The translations under genes were made by a program, and so were the position numbers. This document shows positions 7,101 to 15,559 of a DNA stretch of 64,000 nt, piece by piece (the stretch's first letter is position 1; each line of letters starts with the position of its first letter). This stretch comes from a virus, in the IMG/VR virus record IMGVR_UViG_3300037222_000084, positions 22,894 to 86,893 of that record; one strand, given 5' to 3'. The notes under the pieces were generated by a model. It was not told where the DNA came from. It saw only the letters and a list, made by a program, of their open reading frames with translations, and ran no database searches.

Positions 7101-9080
7101 AGAAAGTCCTAATCCGCTTGGAGTACCTAGGGTTATGTCGCCAGTGTTGGTGCCCAAAAGAGCAGATACTGGGGATGGTATTCCGGTTATGCCACTCCAA
7201 GGTACAGAAGTCGCCGTGCCAGCCGTGTATACTGAGTATCCAGACGAATTGTTGAGATTGGTGTCGTCAATGACGAAATACATCAAGCCAGTGTCTGTCT
7301 GACTAACAGTATCGCCGTTTTGAACTGTCGCCGTCGTTAAGGCAAATCTGGCTGTTTGATTCGCAACAATCACTAAGCGCTCTAAAGCAGCAGGAGGAAT
7401 TTGCGTAATAGGAACTAATCCAGAAGCATCTAAGCTAGCATAGCCATTAGCTACGCCCTTGTTGGCAATATTTTCTGGGGTAAATCCCAATGCTGCTTGC
7501 TTAGAATTAAATGTGGTCCAGTCAGCGCTACTCAATAGTCCAGGCTGTGAACTTGAGGCTGTTTGTATATCAACCGTAACATTGGGACCAACTGTCGAGT
7601 TAGCACCAGATCCGACGCTTACGCCTGTAGTCGAAGTAGATATTGACCCAAATGTCAAAGCTGCTTGCTTATTGTTAAAAGTTGACCAGTCGGTCTGGGA
7701 TAAAAACCCGTTCGTAGAACCATCGGCCTGCGGAATAGATATGTTTGGATTAGCACCGCCAGAACTAGCCAACGGAGCACTCGCAGTTACAGACGCAACT
7801 CCTCCGCCACCGCCAGCGTCAACCTGAGCTTGTATTTTTTGAAAGGCTTGAAGGATCGTATCTGTTGCCAAAATCGCGCTATTGGGTCCAGAAGCAAATC
7901 CAGTAAGAAATTTACCGATAATCGCCGAATTGGATAGCGTAACTACGGTTGAACCAGGGCCAACTCCAGTGGCTTCACCTGTCAGCTGGGTGATAGCAGC
8001 AGGAGCACCCGAGATTTGCGAATAAGGCAGTGACAAGCTTGACAGTGTAGTCAGGGTAGAGTTGCTAAGTGCTGTAATATTTGCAGCGATACCAGTGGTA
8101 TCCTGATTGAGCGTAGGAAAATTTGATGCAATAGCAGCAGCAATGCTAGTTCCATTGCCGTATAGGATACCCGTGACAGTAGTGCTAATCGTGATTGCAG
8201 GAGTAGTTGTAGCTGTAGCTACAGTTCCAGCGAATCCATTTGCACTAGCAACGGAAACGGATGACACCGATCCGCTTCCAGCGACTGCCCATACGCCATC
8301 GGCACGCAGGAAATTGGTAGTTCCACCGCCAGAGGCAGGGACTGAACCATTAAGTAAATTTGTAAATACTGGTAAAATTGCATTGACTTGAGCAACGCTC
8401 AAAGCAATAGGAGTTGCCGTGCTGCCAGTATTGTTTCCAAGAATAGTATTTGAGGCAATACTTGGAAGCTGTGCAAGCGATGCTTGGCCAGTCAGCTGTG
8501 AAAACGGCAATGCCAAGGATACTAGTGTCGTAAGAGTAGAATTGGTAGACGCAGTGATATTAGCAGCTAGTCCAGTCGTGTCTTGGTTCCAAGTAGGGAC
8601 AGTGCCTGTCAGACCGCTGTACGGAACGCTAGCGGCGCTTCCAGCAGTGGTTGCGTGAGTGGCTGTCGCTGCGTTTCCAGTAGTGTTCTGATTCCACGTA
8701 GGAACAGCACCAGTCAGACCGCTGTATGGCACACTAGCGGCACTACCGGCAGAAGTCGCACTTGTAGCAGTCGCTGCGTTGCCGGTTGTACTTTGGTTCC
8801 AGGTTGGAACTGTTCCAGTCAATTGAGAATAAGGAAGTGCCAACGCAGACAGTGTAACCAAGGTAGCGTTTGATGTAGCTACTAAAGAGGCAACCTGAGA
8901 TCCTCCGCCAGGACCGGCAACAACGTCTCCAGTCAGTTGGTTTAAGCCACCAGCGCCCAATGCAGCAGCTAGGACAGAAAACGTAACGCTCTTGTTGACT
9001 CCACCTTGAACTAGAGTGTACAGGTCTGGACCACTGGTCGCGAAAGCTACTGGTAATTGTGAAATCTTAGTGTTTGCCAT
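4185..9080 (-). CDS. Long repetitive tail fibre protein
   Basis: 1631 aa, by far the largest gene here. It is made of low-complexity beta-rich repeats: about ten units around YSxLTGxVPTWNQxTTGNAATAT, and several units of SxADWxTFNxKQAALxFG, both typical of phage tail fibres that fold as trimeric beta-helices. A Cys-free globular insert lies at about residues 750-960. The C-terminal 90 residues (GTLSSGVQTTVNFNAAYG... to NYHVIETQ) form a distinct tip domain, the probable receptor-binding end. It is last in the minus-strand tail block, after tube and sheath, as expected for a fibre. Confidence 0.85.
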   Translation of the reverse strand: MANTKISQLPVAFATSGPDLYTLVQGGVNKSVTFSVLAAALGAGGLNQLTGDVVAGPGGGSQVASLVATSNATLVTLSALALPYSQLTGTVPTWNQSTTGNAATATSATSAGSAASVPYSGLTGAVPTWNQNTTGNAATATHATTAGSAASVPYSGLTGTVPTWNQDTTGLAANITASTNSTLTTLVSLALPFSQLTGQASLAQLPSIASNTILGNNTGSTATPIALSVAQVNAILPVFTNLLNGSVPASGGGTTNFLRADGVWAVAGSGSVSSVSVASANGFAGTVATATTTPAITISTTVTGILYGNGTSIAAAIASNFPTLNQDTTGIAANITALSNSTLTTLSSLSLPYSQISGAPAAITQLTGEATGVGPGSTVVTLSNSAIIGKFLTGFASGPNSAILATDTILQAFQKIQAQVDAGGGGGVASVTASAPLASSGGANPNISIPQADGSTNGFLSQTDWSTFNNKQAALTFGSISTSTTGVSVGSGANSTVGPNVTVDIQTASSSQPGLLSSADWTTFNSKQAALGFTPENIANKGVANGYASLDASGLVPITQIPPAALERLVIVANQTARFALTTATVQNGDTVSQTDTGLMYFVIDDTNLNNSSGYSVYTAGTATSVPWSGITGIPSPVSALLGTNTGDITLGTPSGLGLSGQILSLGIASAGVTGALSGTDWSTFNNKQAALTFGNLTDAGTDGITITGGTGAVIGSGTSIAQHVADATHNGYLLAADWSTFNNKLDASRGNYITNPDAEVNTTGWNLYNDQGNPASAFVVAQDITFTAVASGSAGNGIDIDYIFHATQSYLTPLVTVVSSTHVTVAWYNGPTVANNPTATQLKAAWDAVPGAVALATAAITGVAGNLQYETGANITANGGDVAPVDGTGGVVTGVTFTRTLVNPIIGTASFDLGKDAANREGEGVSTDFIINSLDKGQTLQVSFAYDGSSGMVLGASSDVQVFVYDITNAVLIPVVPLRTLKGPVSTIKTFVGQFKASANSVNYRLILHIATTSATAWDLQLDNFLLNRVLNAVAATQVPSLVLLANPISGAVTDHMVVMWTDGAQQWVPATITGAAGSISGDPGVMLGFATNIVGSVADIYISGYMNGFSFGPFVGYEQYIDNTAGKISPLPSPFNDTYVGVGKSISSTELNIDFYKHVDAVGVKGGLLTNNVGGDSVLAVGANGNVLVANSAAADGLNWAAAVVTANPFTYTLATRTLTFQSQAANTFLAAPNGSAGAPTARLIVAADIPTLNQSTTGNAATATSATTATTATNIAGGLGGSIPYQTAVNTTALLANGTVGQILTSGGGTAAPTWTTVGGSGTVTSVAMSVPAFLSIAGSPITTSGTLAVTLSGTALPIANGGTAKTAVTIAATASSWAGWDANLNMSANRFISGFATTATAAGTTTLVVGSKAQQYFTGVTTQIVKLPTTSIVAGDTFTIVNSSTGVVTVQSSNASVIQAMASETELVATALVATPTTAANWSFVYSNLNAGLLNGAVASTDAVLIVNNGHIKSTQTTAPTASVNANAGTGATSTVANATDTAGVVNLTLGSIGTLSSGVQTTVNFNAAYGVAPIVVITPTNATTAQNVVIFGVYVTSTTAGFSINFASAGVATDVLQWNYHVIETQ
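6997..7040 (-). repeat. 44-nt perfect direct repeat in fibre gene
   Basis: The same 44 bases occur at 7648-7691, encoding the DWSTFNNKQAALTFG unit. A perfect nucleotide match between repeats that elsewhere differ suggests recent duplication or gene conversion. Confidence 0.75.
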
Positions 9081-9091
9081 AAATCATCCTT

Positions 9092-9544
9092 CTACTGAAG
9101 TAGAATTGTTCCAGAGCTATCTTCTAGCTCGAAAAAGTCGCCGTTTTCAAGCAATAGAAAGCTATCTTCAGGAGGAACGGGAAACTGACCGCTTTTGCTA
9201 CGTTTTATTACGATTCTGATTGGCCCTTTAGGAAAATTAGGCAGAAGGGTATGGTTCCAATACTCAAGCCAGAATTCCCCAAACAAATCAGCAGGTTGAA
9301 ACCTTTGACCCTGAATTAAATCAGGGAAATCCACATCATAGCCCAAGTTCGTATAGTACTTGTATATATCGTGTGGATTTACGTCACCAAACGTGGTAGC
9401 GCTGACGAAAGACACGTCAAGAGCTATGGCTGCTCGTATCTGCTTATCGGCGTCAGCTATAAACAATGCGTTATCAGCTGCTGTTAAAGCGGCTTTCTGT
9501 GCTTTTTGGGCCGCTAAAGCTGCGGAAGCTGGTATAGATGACAT
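9092..9544 (-). CDS. Hypothetical virion-associated protein, 150 aa
   Basis: The N-terminal 50 residues are Ala/Lys-rich and helical; the rest is a compact domain with many aromatics. No known motif is recognised. It lies between a terminator for the tube gene (9575-9600) and the fibre gene, and has its own promoter block at 9549-9558, 5 nt before the ATG. There is no Shine-Dalgarno site. Its place directly ahead of the fibre suggests a fibre chaperone or attachment protein; this is inference. Confidence 0.6.
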   Translation of the reverse strand: MSSIPASAALAAQKAQKAALTAADNALFIADADKQIRAAIALDVSFVSATTFGDVNPHDIYKYYTNLGYDVDFPDLIQGQRFQPADLFGEFWLEYWNHTLLPNFPKGPIRIVIKRSKSGQFPVPPEDSFLLLENGDFFELEDSSGTILLQ

Positions 9545-9548
9545 GCTA

Positions 9549-9558
9549 TTAAGATTGT
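9549..9558 (-). promoter_or_regulatory. Recurring promoter block (ACAATCTTAA)
   Basis: On the minus strand ACAATCTTAA ends 4-5 nt before the ATG at 9544. A terminator immediately upstream makes an independent promoter necessary for this gene, which supports the motif being functional. Confidence 0.5.
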
Positions 9559-9574
9559 CATTAATCGCTAAAAT

Positions 9575-9600
9575 GAAAAAGGCCCGACGAAGCGAGCCTT
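9575..9600 (-). terminator. Intrinsic terminator after tail tube gene
   Basis: On the minus strand AAGGCTCG/CGGGCCTT forms an 8-bp hairpin (one G-U pair) with a 6-nt loop, followed by TTTTTC. Confidence 0.75.
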
Positions 9601-9628
9601 AGACTTAATTTGAATGTAAAAATTATAA

Positions 9629-10129
9629 CTACGGCAGGCTGTTGCCTGGATCGCTGTCGTTGTTGTCTTCGTTGTAAGCAATCGTACCAATGTACGTGAT
9701 GTTCACTTTGGAAGTAGCTTTAGCGTTGTAGTTCGTGTTATTCGAGGTTGGAACACAACCCAAAATAGTCTCTAAAATTTCGCCAGTCTGACGGTCCACG
9801 ACGGTGATCGTGAAAGGGTCAAAGAGCAAAAGATCGCTGACTAATGGGAAGGCAGGCAAGGTGTGAACACCAGAGCCTACGACTCGAAAACCGGAACAGG
9901 TCACGTTGACAGCTTCACTCGAAGTTACTGCGATCTCGTCTGGGCTATAACGACCCAAGAGGAAGATGGGCTCAGTTCCTAAAGAACTAGCTACAGTACA
10001 GCTTTCGAAAATGCCGACTAGATGATTGTTCACGTATACTTTGGCCCGTGCTCCAGTTACGACTTTACCGCCTTTTGTAGCGGTATAGCCTTTCTGAAGT
10101 GGATTCGGGCTAGATGGATTTCCTGGCAT
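9629..10129 (-). CDS. Tail tube-like protein
   Basis: 166 aa, directly downstream of the sheath gene, the usual place of the tube gene in contractile phages. The sequence is beta-rich: a short N-terminal arm, then GARAKVYVNNHLVGIFESCTV, IFLLGRYSPDEIAVTSSEAV, and a VTCSGFRVVG strand, consistent with the two-layer beta fold of tube/Hcp-like proteins. A hairpin terminator follows the gene, allowing high independent expression. Assigned from context plus general character, not from a diagnostic motif. Confidence 0.65.
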   Translation of the reverse strand: MPGNPSSPNPLQKGYTATKGGKVVTGARAKVYVNNHLVGIFESCTVASSLGTEPIFLLGRYSPDEIAVTSSEAVNVTCSGFRVVGSGVHTLPAFPLVSDLLLFDPFTITVVDRQTGEILETILGCVPTSNNTNYNAKATSKVNITYIGTIAYNEDNNDSDPGNSLP

Positions 10130-10154
10130 AATATCTCCTTAATTACCTAAAAGA

Positions 10155-12314
10155 TTAGCTTGCTGCCGATTGTTGAACTTGCGAGATGTTAATGCTGATC
10201 GGGATGAAGTAGATCGCAGTTGCAAGTTTGATTTCGACACTAACATCCATTTCTGGTGCCAGAATGGTGATTTTACCGTTCTTCCAGCCAAGTGGAGCGT
10301 CATCGCTAGCTGCGATAAGCTTCAGTTTCTTGTAACCTTCCATCTTTTGAGCCAAGTAGCTCAAACCAGTCGCAGCGTCTACATCAGCCAAAGACTGACC
10401 GACGAAAGCGGCTTGGAAGCTTGCAGCAAGGTCAAGAGCCAGAATGTCCGAGCAGTAAACCGCTTGGATGCTGTTGTACACGAAATTGGTGTCAAAACCG
10501 TAAGTAGTTTGATCGCTAACCCACAGACTTCCTGCGGTCGAAGCGGTCAAGATCAACATACCAGAAGACAGCGCGTCTTCAACGTCACCAGGACTTCCCG
10601 AATCAAATCCGGTAGGATCTGTGTAGGAAATAATGTTAGCCAACTTGTTACAGATAGACTTATAGAATCCACCGGCTTGCATACCAGCTGCGATTGTAGC
10701 CGTATACCAGGGTTGGAACTTAGTGATAACACCAACCGAGTTGACTTCTGTCGATCCTTGGAAAGCCAAGGAACAACGATAGCTGGCGAGACCCAGAGCC
10801 GCAGCTTTGCAATTCGCATACGTGTCTTGCATAGACAATACGCAGATGCGGTTGCGTTTGAGCTTAACAGTGCTGTACGCGATGCAATGGTTCTTGACCA
10901 ATGCGTTGGTAGCTGCGATAGTGTAGGTAGAGCCAGGATCGGTCAAACCAGCAGTAATGTCCTTCGATGCATCTTGCGAGAACAAAGGAACGATGATGTT
11001 TACTTGAACACCTGCAACTTGTTGCAGAGCATTCACGATGTCGATGGCCAGAGTTGGTCCTCTTGCTCCGCCAGACAGGAATGCCTGACCAGCCATAGGA
11101 AGTGGCAGACCTGCTGCGACAGCAGCGTTGAAAGCTAATGCAGACGAAGTGCCCAAAACTGATTGAAAAGTGTTAGCAGCATCTTTGATGCGTCCAGGCA
11201 TTGCGCTTGCAGCAGTAGAAGCGATACCTACAGCGGTAACGGCATCCAGTGCAGCGGTAGACTGTTGTTGAGCAGAAGGCGCTGCCTGAGCAGTGTAGCC
11301 TGGCTGAGCATTCAGATAAGCGGCCAAAATACCGATGGTAGCATAGTGAGTAAGATCTACACTCAACGCTGCACCGATTCCACCAGCGACAGTTGTCGTC
11401 AGCATACCAGTAGTCTGGTTGATTGTAATAGTTGCAGTCGTACCCTGATACCCAATATTGAGAGCGATATCTGGAACAACGTTAAGAGTCTCGTTTACGC
11501 CAGCAGAAGGATTGTTGATCTGGACTTCAACCTGTGCTTCATCAGAAGAAGCAGTCAGAGCAGCAACCAAACCAAGAGCGGCCAAGTCACCAGGAGTAGA
11601 GTCGATCAATTCTAATGCTTGTCCGTAACCATTGGCAAATGGAGTAGCGTCAACCACAGTCAACTGAATGCTAGTCGTTGGAGCAGCTGGATTAGCAGAT
11701 GCTACGATAGTTGCCGGTAACAGGCCGTTAAGCTCAGCTACAAGGTGAGGAACAGTGTCGTGCTGTGTAGGAGTCGCGCTAAGAGTGATAACCGTAGCAG
11801 CACCGCCGTTTAAGCGGAAGCTGAAAGACTGACCATTGAGCGGAGCGCCGAATGCAGGAATTGGAGAACCAAGAACGTTGGGAGCAACTTCTGCTTGAAG
11901 AGTGCTGATTTGATAAGAATAACCGTTTCCAGCAACTCCAGAATTCTGGAATACCAAACTACCGTATCCACCAGCGATAGCAGCAGATGCCTGAGCGCTC
12001 GTGTTAGTTTTAACGATATAGATAAGATTTGCAGATCCTTTGATGTTTGTATCGTTAGAAGGAGCGGTCAGCGCGTCGAAAGCATCTACGATTGGTCCAC
12101 TCGTATAGATGTTTTGAACCTTGGCCAGTTGATCTGGAGTAAAAGTGTTGTTTTTCAACGCGACTTGCTGATAGCTAGGACCGCCATCGGCTTCACCCAT
12201 GATTACGATAATGCCGGATTGACCTAAACCTACGGGTTGCGATTGCACCGTGATGTTAGGATATGCTCCAGGAATATTTGTATTTAATAAACTTGTAACT
12301 ACTCGTAGAGACAT
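10155..12314 (-). CDS. Tail sheath protein
   Basis: 719 aa. The N-terminus (VVTSLLNTNIPGAYPNITV) with an early PGAY motif, an extended, variable middle region, and a C-terminal domain with repeated beta-alpha elements ending in an EIKLATAIYFIPISINISQVQ strand match contractile tail sheath proteins. The middle (about residues 120-330) contains beta-rich insertions. It precedes a tube-like gene and establishes that the virus has a contractile tail. A TAAGGAG ribosome site lies upstream. Confidence 0.85.
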   Translation of the reverse strand: MSLRVVTSLLNTNIPGAYPNITVQSQPVGLGQSGIIVIMGEADGGPSYQQVALKNNTFTPDQLAKVQNIYTSGPIVDAFDALTAPSNDTNIKGSANLIYIVKTNTSAQASAAIAGGYGSLVFQNSGVAGNGYSYQISTLQAEVAPNVLGSPIPAFGAPLNGQSFSFRLNGGAATVITLSATPTQHDTVPHLVAELNGLLPATIVASANPAAPTTSIQLTVVDATPFANGYGQALELIDSTPGDLAALGLVAALTASSDEAQVEVQINNPSAGVNETLNVVPDIALNIGYQGTTATITINQTTGMLTTTVAGGIGAALSVDLTHYATIGILAAYLNAQPGYTAQAAPSAQQQSTAALDAVTAVGIASTAASAMPGRIKDAANTFQSVLGTSSALAFNAAVAAGLPLPMAGQAFLSGGARGPTLAIDIVNALQQVAGVQVNIIVPLFSQDASKDITAGLTDPGSTYTIAATNALVKNHCIAYSTVKLKRNRICVLSMQDTYANCKAAALGLASYRCSLAFQGSTEVNSVGVITKFQPWYTATIAAGMQAGGFYKSICNKLANIISYTDPTGFDSGSPGDVEDALSSGMLILTASTAGSLWVSDQTTYGFDTNFVYNSIQAVYCSDILALDLAASFQAAFVGQSLADVDAATGLSYLAQKMEGYKKLKLIAASDDAPLGWKNGKITILAPEMDVSVEIKLATAIYFIPISINISQVQQSAAS

Positions 12315-12326
12315 TTTTTGCTCTCC

Positions 12327-12614
12327 TTAATTCTTAATTTTTTTCAGTCCGAAGTGAGCAACCCCAGCTTCGAATTTTGAGGGTTCGTCCATTTTTGAAG
12401 ATTTCAGGTGTAACCACACGATTTCCTCTAATTCTTTGGTCTTGCCATATTTACGCTTAGCCTGTGTCCAGAAAATCCTGAACTGCTCACGTTTTTGTTG
12501 TTCTGTCAACACGGCTTCCTGTGGAACATATAAAGATGCACGCCAAGCCTTTGCTTCTTCTAGCGTCATTTCCTGTTTATTTTCCATAGGTTGTACCTTC
12601 TTCTCTTTCGCCAT
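12327..12614 (-). CDS. Hypothetical protein upstream of sheath
   Basis: 95 aa from the ATG at 12614 (MAKEKKVQP), which lies 1 nt after the stop of the previous gene; a TTG at 12629 would add five residues. The chain is charged and helical with several tryptophans (EAKAWRASLYVP, FRIFWTQAKRKYG, EEIVWLHLKSS). Location between a low-complexity virion protein and the sheath suggests a tail or neck assembly factor. Not recognised. Confidence 0.6.
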   Translation of the reverse strand: MAKEKKVQPMENKQEMTLEEAKAWRASLYVPQEAVLTEQQKREQFRIFWTQAKRKYGKTKELEEIVWLHLKSSKMDEPSKFEAGVAHFGLKKIKN

Positions 12615-12615
12615 A

Positions 12616-13407
12616 TTAGCTAAGTGCAATGCCCTTTTTTACAGGAGCAACAGCGGGTGCAGGTGCAGCTACTGTTTTTGGTTGACCCATAGCCGTTCCA
12701 ATGTTGGAGTTTGGCTGTTTCAGTTTCTTTTTAGCGCTCGTGTGGCCAATAAAATGAGCCAATTTAATGTGGCCCTTTACTTGCGGACTGGTTCCCCAAT
12801 CTGCGTTGTTACCTTCAGCTTGCTCATGAGGGTTGTTCTCGGGAGCAGGAGTAGCATTAGCGGCTTCAGGATGTGTACTAGCCGGTTTCATTGCAGATTC
12901 CTCTTTAGGAGGGTTCGAATGATCTGGCTTTCCTACTGGCGGAGCATTCTTTGTCAAATCTGCTTCGGCAATAGCTTTAAACAATTCTTCAGTTTTTTCA
13001 AGTTTGAAATACTGAACATTGTGCATACCAGAGGCGAATTCGCCAGTTTTTCGTAACAATTGATATCCAAATTCTTCTTCAGACTTATCCATTTTTTGGC
13101 TTTTCCCAGCAACTTTTTGTTTAGCGTCTTTACCGGATGTACTAAAATTATCTGGTTCATCTGGTGCTGCGCCACCGCCGCCACCGCCTGAACCTTCACC
13201 GCTTCCGCCTTCGCCTTCTGCTCCATCTGCTCCTGGGGTTGCTTCTGCTTCAGGATCTACTTCCGCATCTTCAGGTTTAGCTTTGGCCTTTAAAGATGGA
13301 ATAACAGCGGCCTTTGCCAAGCTATGCGCCTTAAGCAATTCTTCAGTCTTGGCTAAAACTGCCAAAGCTGCTTCTTTTGCGCTGTAAAATTTCTTGCTTT
13401 CGGCCAT
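12616..13407 (-). CDS. Low-complexity virion/scaffold-like protein
   Basis: 263 aa. A helical N-terminus (KEAALAVLAKTEELLKAHSLAKA) is followed by an acidic Gly/Glu/Ser/Pro-rich linker with a run of glycines, a short Lys/Glu helix (KLEKTEELFKAIAEADL), and an Ala/Pro-rich tail. Such composition is typical of internal scaffold or head-core proteins. It contains the DKSE tetrapeptide shared with other head proteins. A GAGGG ribosome site and the promoter block at 13429-13437 lie upstream. Confidence 0.6.
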   Translation of the reverse strand: MAESKKFYSAKEAALAVLAKTEELLKAHSLAKAAVIPSLKAKAKPEDAEVDPEAEATPGADGAEGEGGSGEGSGGGGGGAAPDEPDNFSTSGKDAKQKVAGKSQKMDKSEEEFGYQLLRKTGEFASGMHNVQYFKLEKTEELFKAIAEADLTKNAPPVGKPDHSNPPKEESAMKPASTHPEAANATPAPENNPHEQAEGNNADWGTSPQVKGHIKLAHFIGHTSAKKKLKQPNSNIGTAMGQPKTVAAPAPAVAPVKKGIALS

Positions 13408-13428
13408 GGTTTCCCTCTTGTACCTATC

Positions 13429-13437
13429 TAAGATTGT
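13429..13437 (-). promoter_or_regulatory. Recurring promoter block (ACAATCTTA)
   Basis: Minus-strand ACAATCTTA 21 nt before the start codon at 13407, leaving room for the GAGGG ribosome site. Confidence 0.5.
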
Positions 13438-13525
13438 CTGGCTATCATACTCATCAGATAAGTAGTTGATTTCATTGAGTTTATTTTTTAAAGCCTGCTA
13501 AAGTATTGATTTCCATGTCTTATAA

Positions 13526-13534
13526 TAAGATTGT
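13526..13534 (-). promoter_or_regulatory. Second promoter block copy (ACAATCTTA)
   Basis: A further minus-strand ACAATCTTA, followed by TTATAAG, at the very end of the 13536-14540 gene. Two copies within 106 bp precede the 12616-13407 gene. Confidence 0.4.
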
Positions 13535-13535
13535 C

Positions 13536-14540
13536 TTAGTCTTCACTGTTCTCGTCTATGGTGGTCCAGGTCTCTTCTGTGGCGTCTATAATAGGCGGCG
13601 TGTCAAGATTGCTTAAGATCTTGATTCCACTAGTGATTTCGCAACAATCGACACCCTTGATTATGGACGATTCGATGAATCTGCGTGGTAGCTTGATCCA
13701 GCTATTTTCTACTTGACCTGACAAAACGATCATTCTAAGATATGACAGTTCGCCACCGTCCCCACCTATATAATTGGGGTCCATCAGGATCTCGCCGCTA
13801 CTGATAGAGCTTTGGGCAAATCCGTTACCCTCAAGGAGACTTTCGCGGTATCTGAGGATTGCATACATTACAATGGAGTGCAGCCAAATCAAAGTCTGTA
13901 CGTCACCATGGGTTTGGCAGGTTATCGTGTATGAGTCCTGAAAGAAAGCATGCTCAACTCTAGCCTCGTAGAAAGGAAACTGAGGTATTACGGCAAGTTC
14001 GGTCGCATCGACGCCCAATCCTGGCTCGATAAAAAACATACCAGCAGATACGGCCAAAATAGGGTATCCATTGCCGTTTGCAGGATTTACAAGTACCATT
14101 CCAGGAGTAACCACTTCAAAACCAGCAGTGTTAGGGTCTATGCCGATTTCACCGGACGCTTGATCGTAGCTAGTAGGAACGAAAGGTTTTACTACGAAAG
14201 CAATCGGTTTGCCAATTTCCAAAGGCAAGAGCATTTTCTTGACCGTAGATAGGTCGGCCATGTGCTTCATCTCTGGTATCTCTGGGGTAGGCCCAGGAGT
14301 AATAGTTACACAAGGCAACTCATCTTTGTCGTTGCGAGGACGCATGTAGACGTTGATGTTGTTGTTCATGAACCATTCTTTAGCAGCATCTATTTGTTTT
14401 TGGCCGTACTTGTCGGAAATGTAAGGAATGGCCTTGAGGCTATCAAAGACGTGATCTAACAACCATGCGTTTTTGCGCATCTCATCCAGGCCTAGATCGA
14501 CCATAGTTTTTATAATTACGTCACCTTGAAAGATGCCCAT
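13536..14540 (-). CDS. Probable neck/tail-completion virion protein
   Basis: 334 aa, no signal peptide or membrane helix. The mixed alpha/beta sequence begins with an amphipathic helical region (KTMVDLGLDEMRKNAWLLDHVF) and has several Pro/Gly-rich loops. It is unrecognised, but the gene sits between an HK97-gp10-like neck gene (sharing one base at 14540) and the sheath block, where phages encode head-tail joining and tail-terminator proteins. I infer a neck role. Confidence 0.55.
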   Translation of the reverse strand: MGIFQGDVIIKTMVDLGLDEMRKNAWLLDHVFDSLKAIPYISDKYGQKQIDAAKEWFMNNNINVYMRPRNDKDELPCVTITPGPTPEIPEMKHMADLSTVKKMLLPLEIGKPIAFVVKPFVPTSYDQASGEIGIDPNTAGFEVVTPGMVLVNPANGNGYPILAVSAGMFFIEPGLGVDATELAVIPQFPFYEARVEHAFFQDSYTITCQTHGDVQTLIWLHSIVMYAILRYRESLLEGNGFAQSSISSGEILMDPNYIGGDGGELSYLRMIVLSGQVENSWIKLPRRFIESSIIKGVDCCEITSGIKILSNLDTPPIIDATEETWTTIDENSED

Positions 14541-15337
14541 TATTTACCGTTCCATTTGTCTACGATGCCAGGGAGGATTTTCTCTTCCCATTGGCGTATC
14601 GCTTCTTCCATGGCTTTATCCATGTATTTTTTAGCTTTCAGGCCAGGGTGTAGCCATTTGCCATCACTTGCAGGACCAGCAGAAACTGTGCGAAACGTAA
14701 GAATGTCTCTTCGAACGTTTCCAGTATTCTTGTCGATCTGCTGATAAATAGACAGCCCTTGTAGCCGTGGCGTGTTACCTTTGCCAGGTATTTTCATGCC
14801 AATGTTGCCACCCATAGTTCCGTCTTTTCTTTGATCTCTGAGGTTAACTCCCCATTTTAGATCGTGCAGTTTGCCAAGCTTAGGACTACCATCTTGATTA
14901 TATTCAATATTCTTATATGGAATTTTTTCACTTTTCAGTTTTCTTTTAATAGCATCAACCAAAAGCATCGTAGACGGTTGCGTTTGGGTTGGTTTTGTAT
15001 CATACTTGAAAGGTATAACCCTGTGGGTTTTGCCTTGCAGTAAATCTGGCTTCATATCGTGGGCAGTGAGTCCTTCTTCTATCCACATAGCTTTCTCATC
15101 AAGGGTAATTACGTACAGGCCTGGAGCAGAATCGTCTACGTCAGACAATGCTTCCATGTAGATATGCTGAGTCGAATTAAGTTTGTCGTCTCCACGCTGA
15201 GCTTCCATGGCAATCTGAGCACGAGTCAAAGTAGCAAGCTCGCGCATGGCACTATTTATGTCTGCCTCTACTTCTTTGGCAAACTCTTGAAATTGCGCTG
15301 CTATAGCATCAGCGTTTGCGCTAAGCTTTAGGCTCAC
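14540..15337 (-). CDS. HK97 gp10-like neck/tail protein
   Basis: 265 aa with GTG start inside the end of the small gene upstream. The helical N-terminus (FAKEVEADINSAMRELATLTRAQIAMEA) and the C-terminal segment KWLHPGLKAKKYMDKAMEEAIRQWEEKI are characteristic of HK97 gp10-like minor tail proteins, with the conserved HPG followed by a long helix. The family usually acts at the head-tail interface; at 265 aa this one is longer than the usual 110-150 aa, with a Gly/Lys/Pro-rich insertion in the middle. Confidence 0.7.
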   Translation of the reverse strand: MSLKLSANADAIAAQFQEFAKEVEADINSAMRELATLTRAQIAMEAQRGDDKLNSTQHIYMEALSDVDDSAPGLYVITLDEKAMWIEEGLTAHDMKPDLLQGKTHRVIPFKYDTKPTQTQPSTMLLVDAIKRKLKSEKIPYKNIEYNQDGSPKLGKLHDLKWGVNLRDQRKDGTMGGNIGMKIPGKGNTPRLQGLSIYQQIDKNTGNVRRDILTFRTVSAGPASDGKWLHPGLKAKKYMDKAMEEAIRQWEEKILPGIVDKWNGK

Positions 15338-15497
15338 GAGGCACCTTCTGAGGGTTTTCTTCTTTAATTGGCAATGGCTTCACTGGTACTCCAGTAGGAC
15401 TTTGCACCTTGCCGTCGCGCATAGTGATCCACCGAGTTTTCTTAGTAATCGGATCAATCACTTTCTTTTGACCTTTTTCATTAACAGCACCTTCCAT
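15321..15497 (-). CDS. Small basic protein, start uncertain
   Basis: 58 aa from the ATG at 15497; rich in Lys, Pro and Val and including KKTRWITMRDGKVQSPTG. Its TAG lies inside the next gene, whose GTG start at 15337 is read in another frame. No Shine-Dalgarno site precedes the ATG, but the frame stays open upstream to an ATT at 15551 with AGGG six nt before it, which would add 18 residues. An ATT start is rare but possible. Function unknown. Confidence 0.55.
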   Translation of the reverse strand: MEGAVNEKGQKKVIDPITKKTRWITMRDGKVQSPTGVPVKPLPIKEENPQKVPREPKA

Positions 15498-15559
15498 GTA
15501 CGGCGTTCGCGCTACGTGTTGTGTTGTTTGAGAGGTCGGCAGTTTTCCAATGGGTTGCC

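Noticed and set aside
4228-8873. Many plus-strand frames opposite the tail fibre
   Set aside because: They mirror the GC pattern and repeats of the fibre gene and lack start signals.
10170-11138. 322-codon plus-strand frame opposite the sheath gene
   Set aside because: It is antisense to a clear tail sheath gene, has no ribosome site and a Ser/Arg-rich composition typical of a shadow frame.
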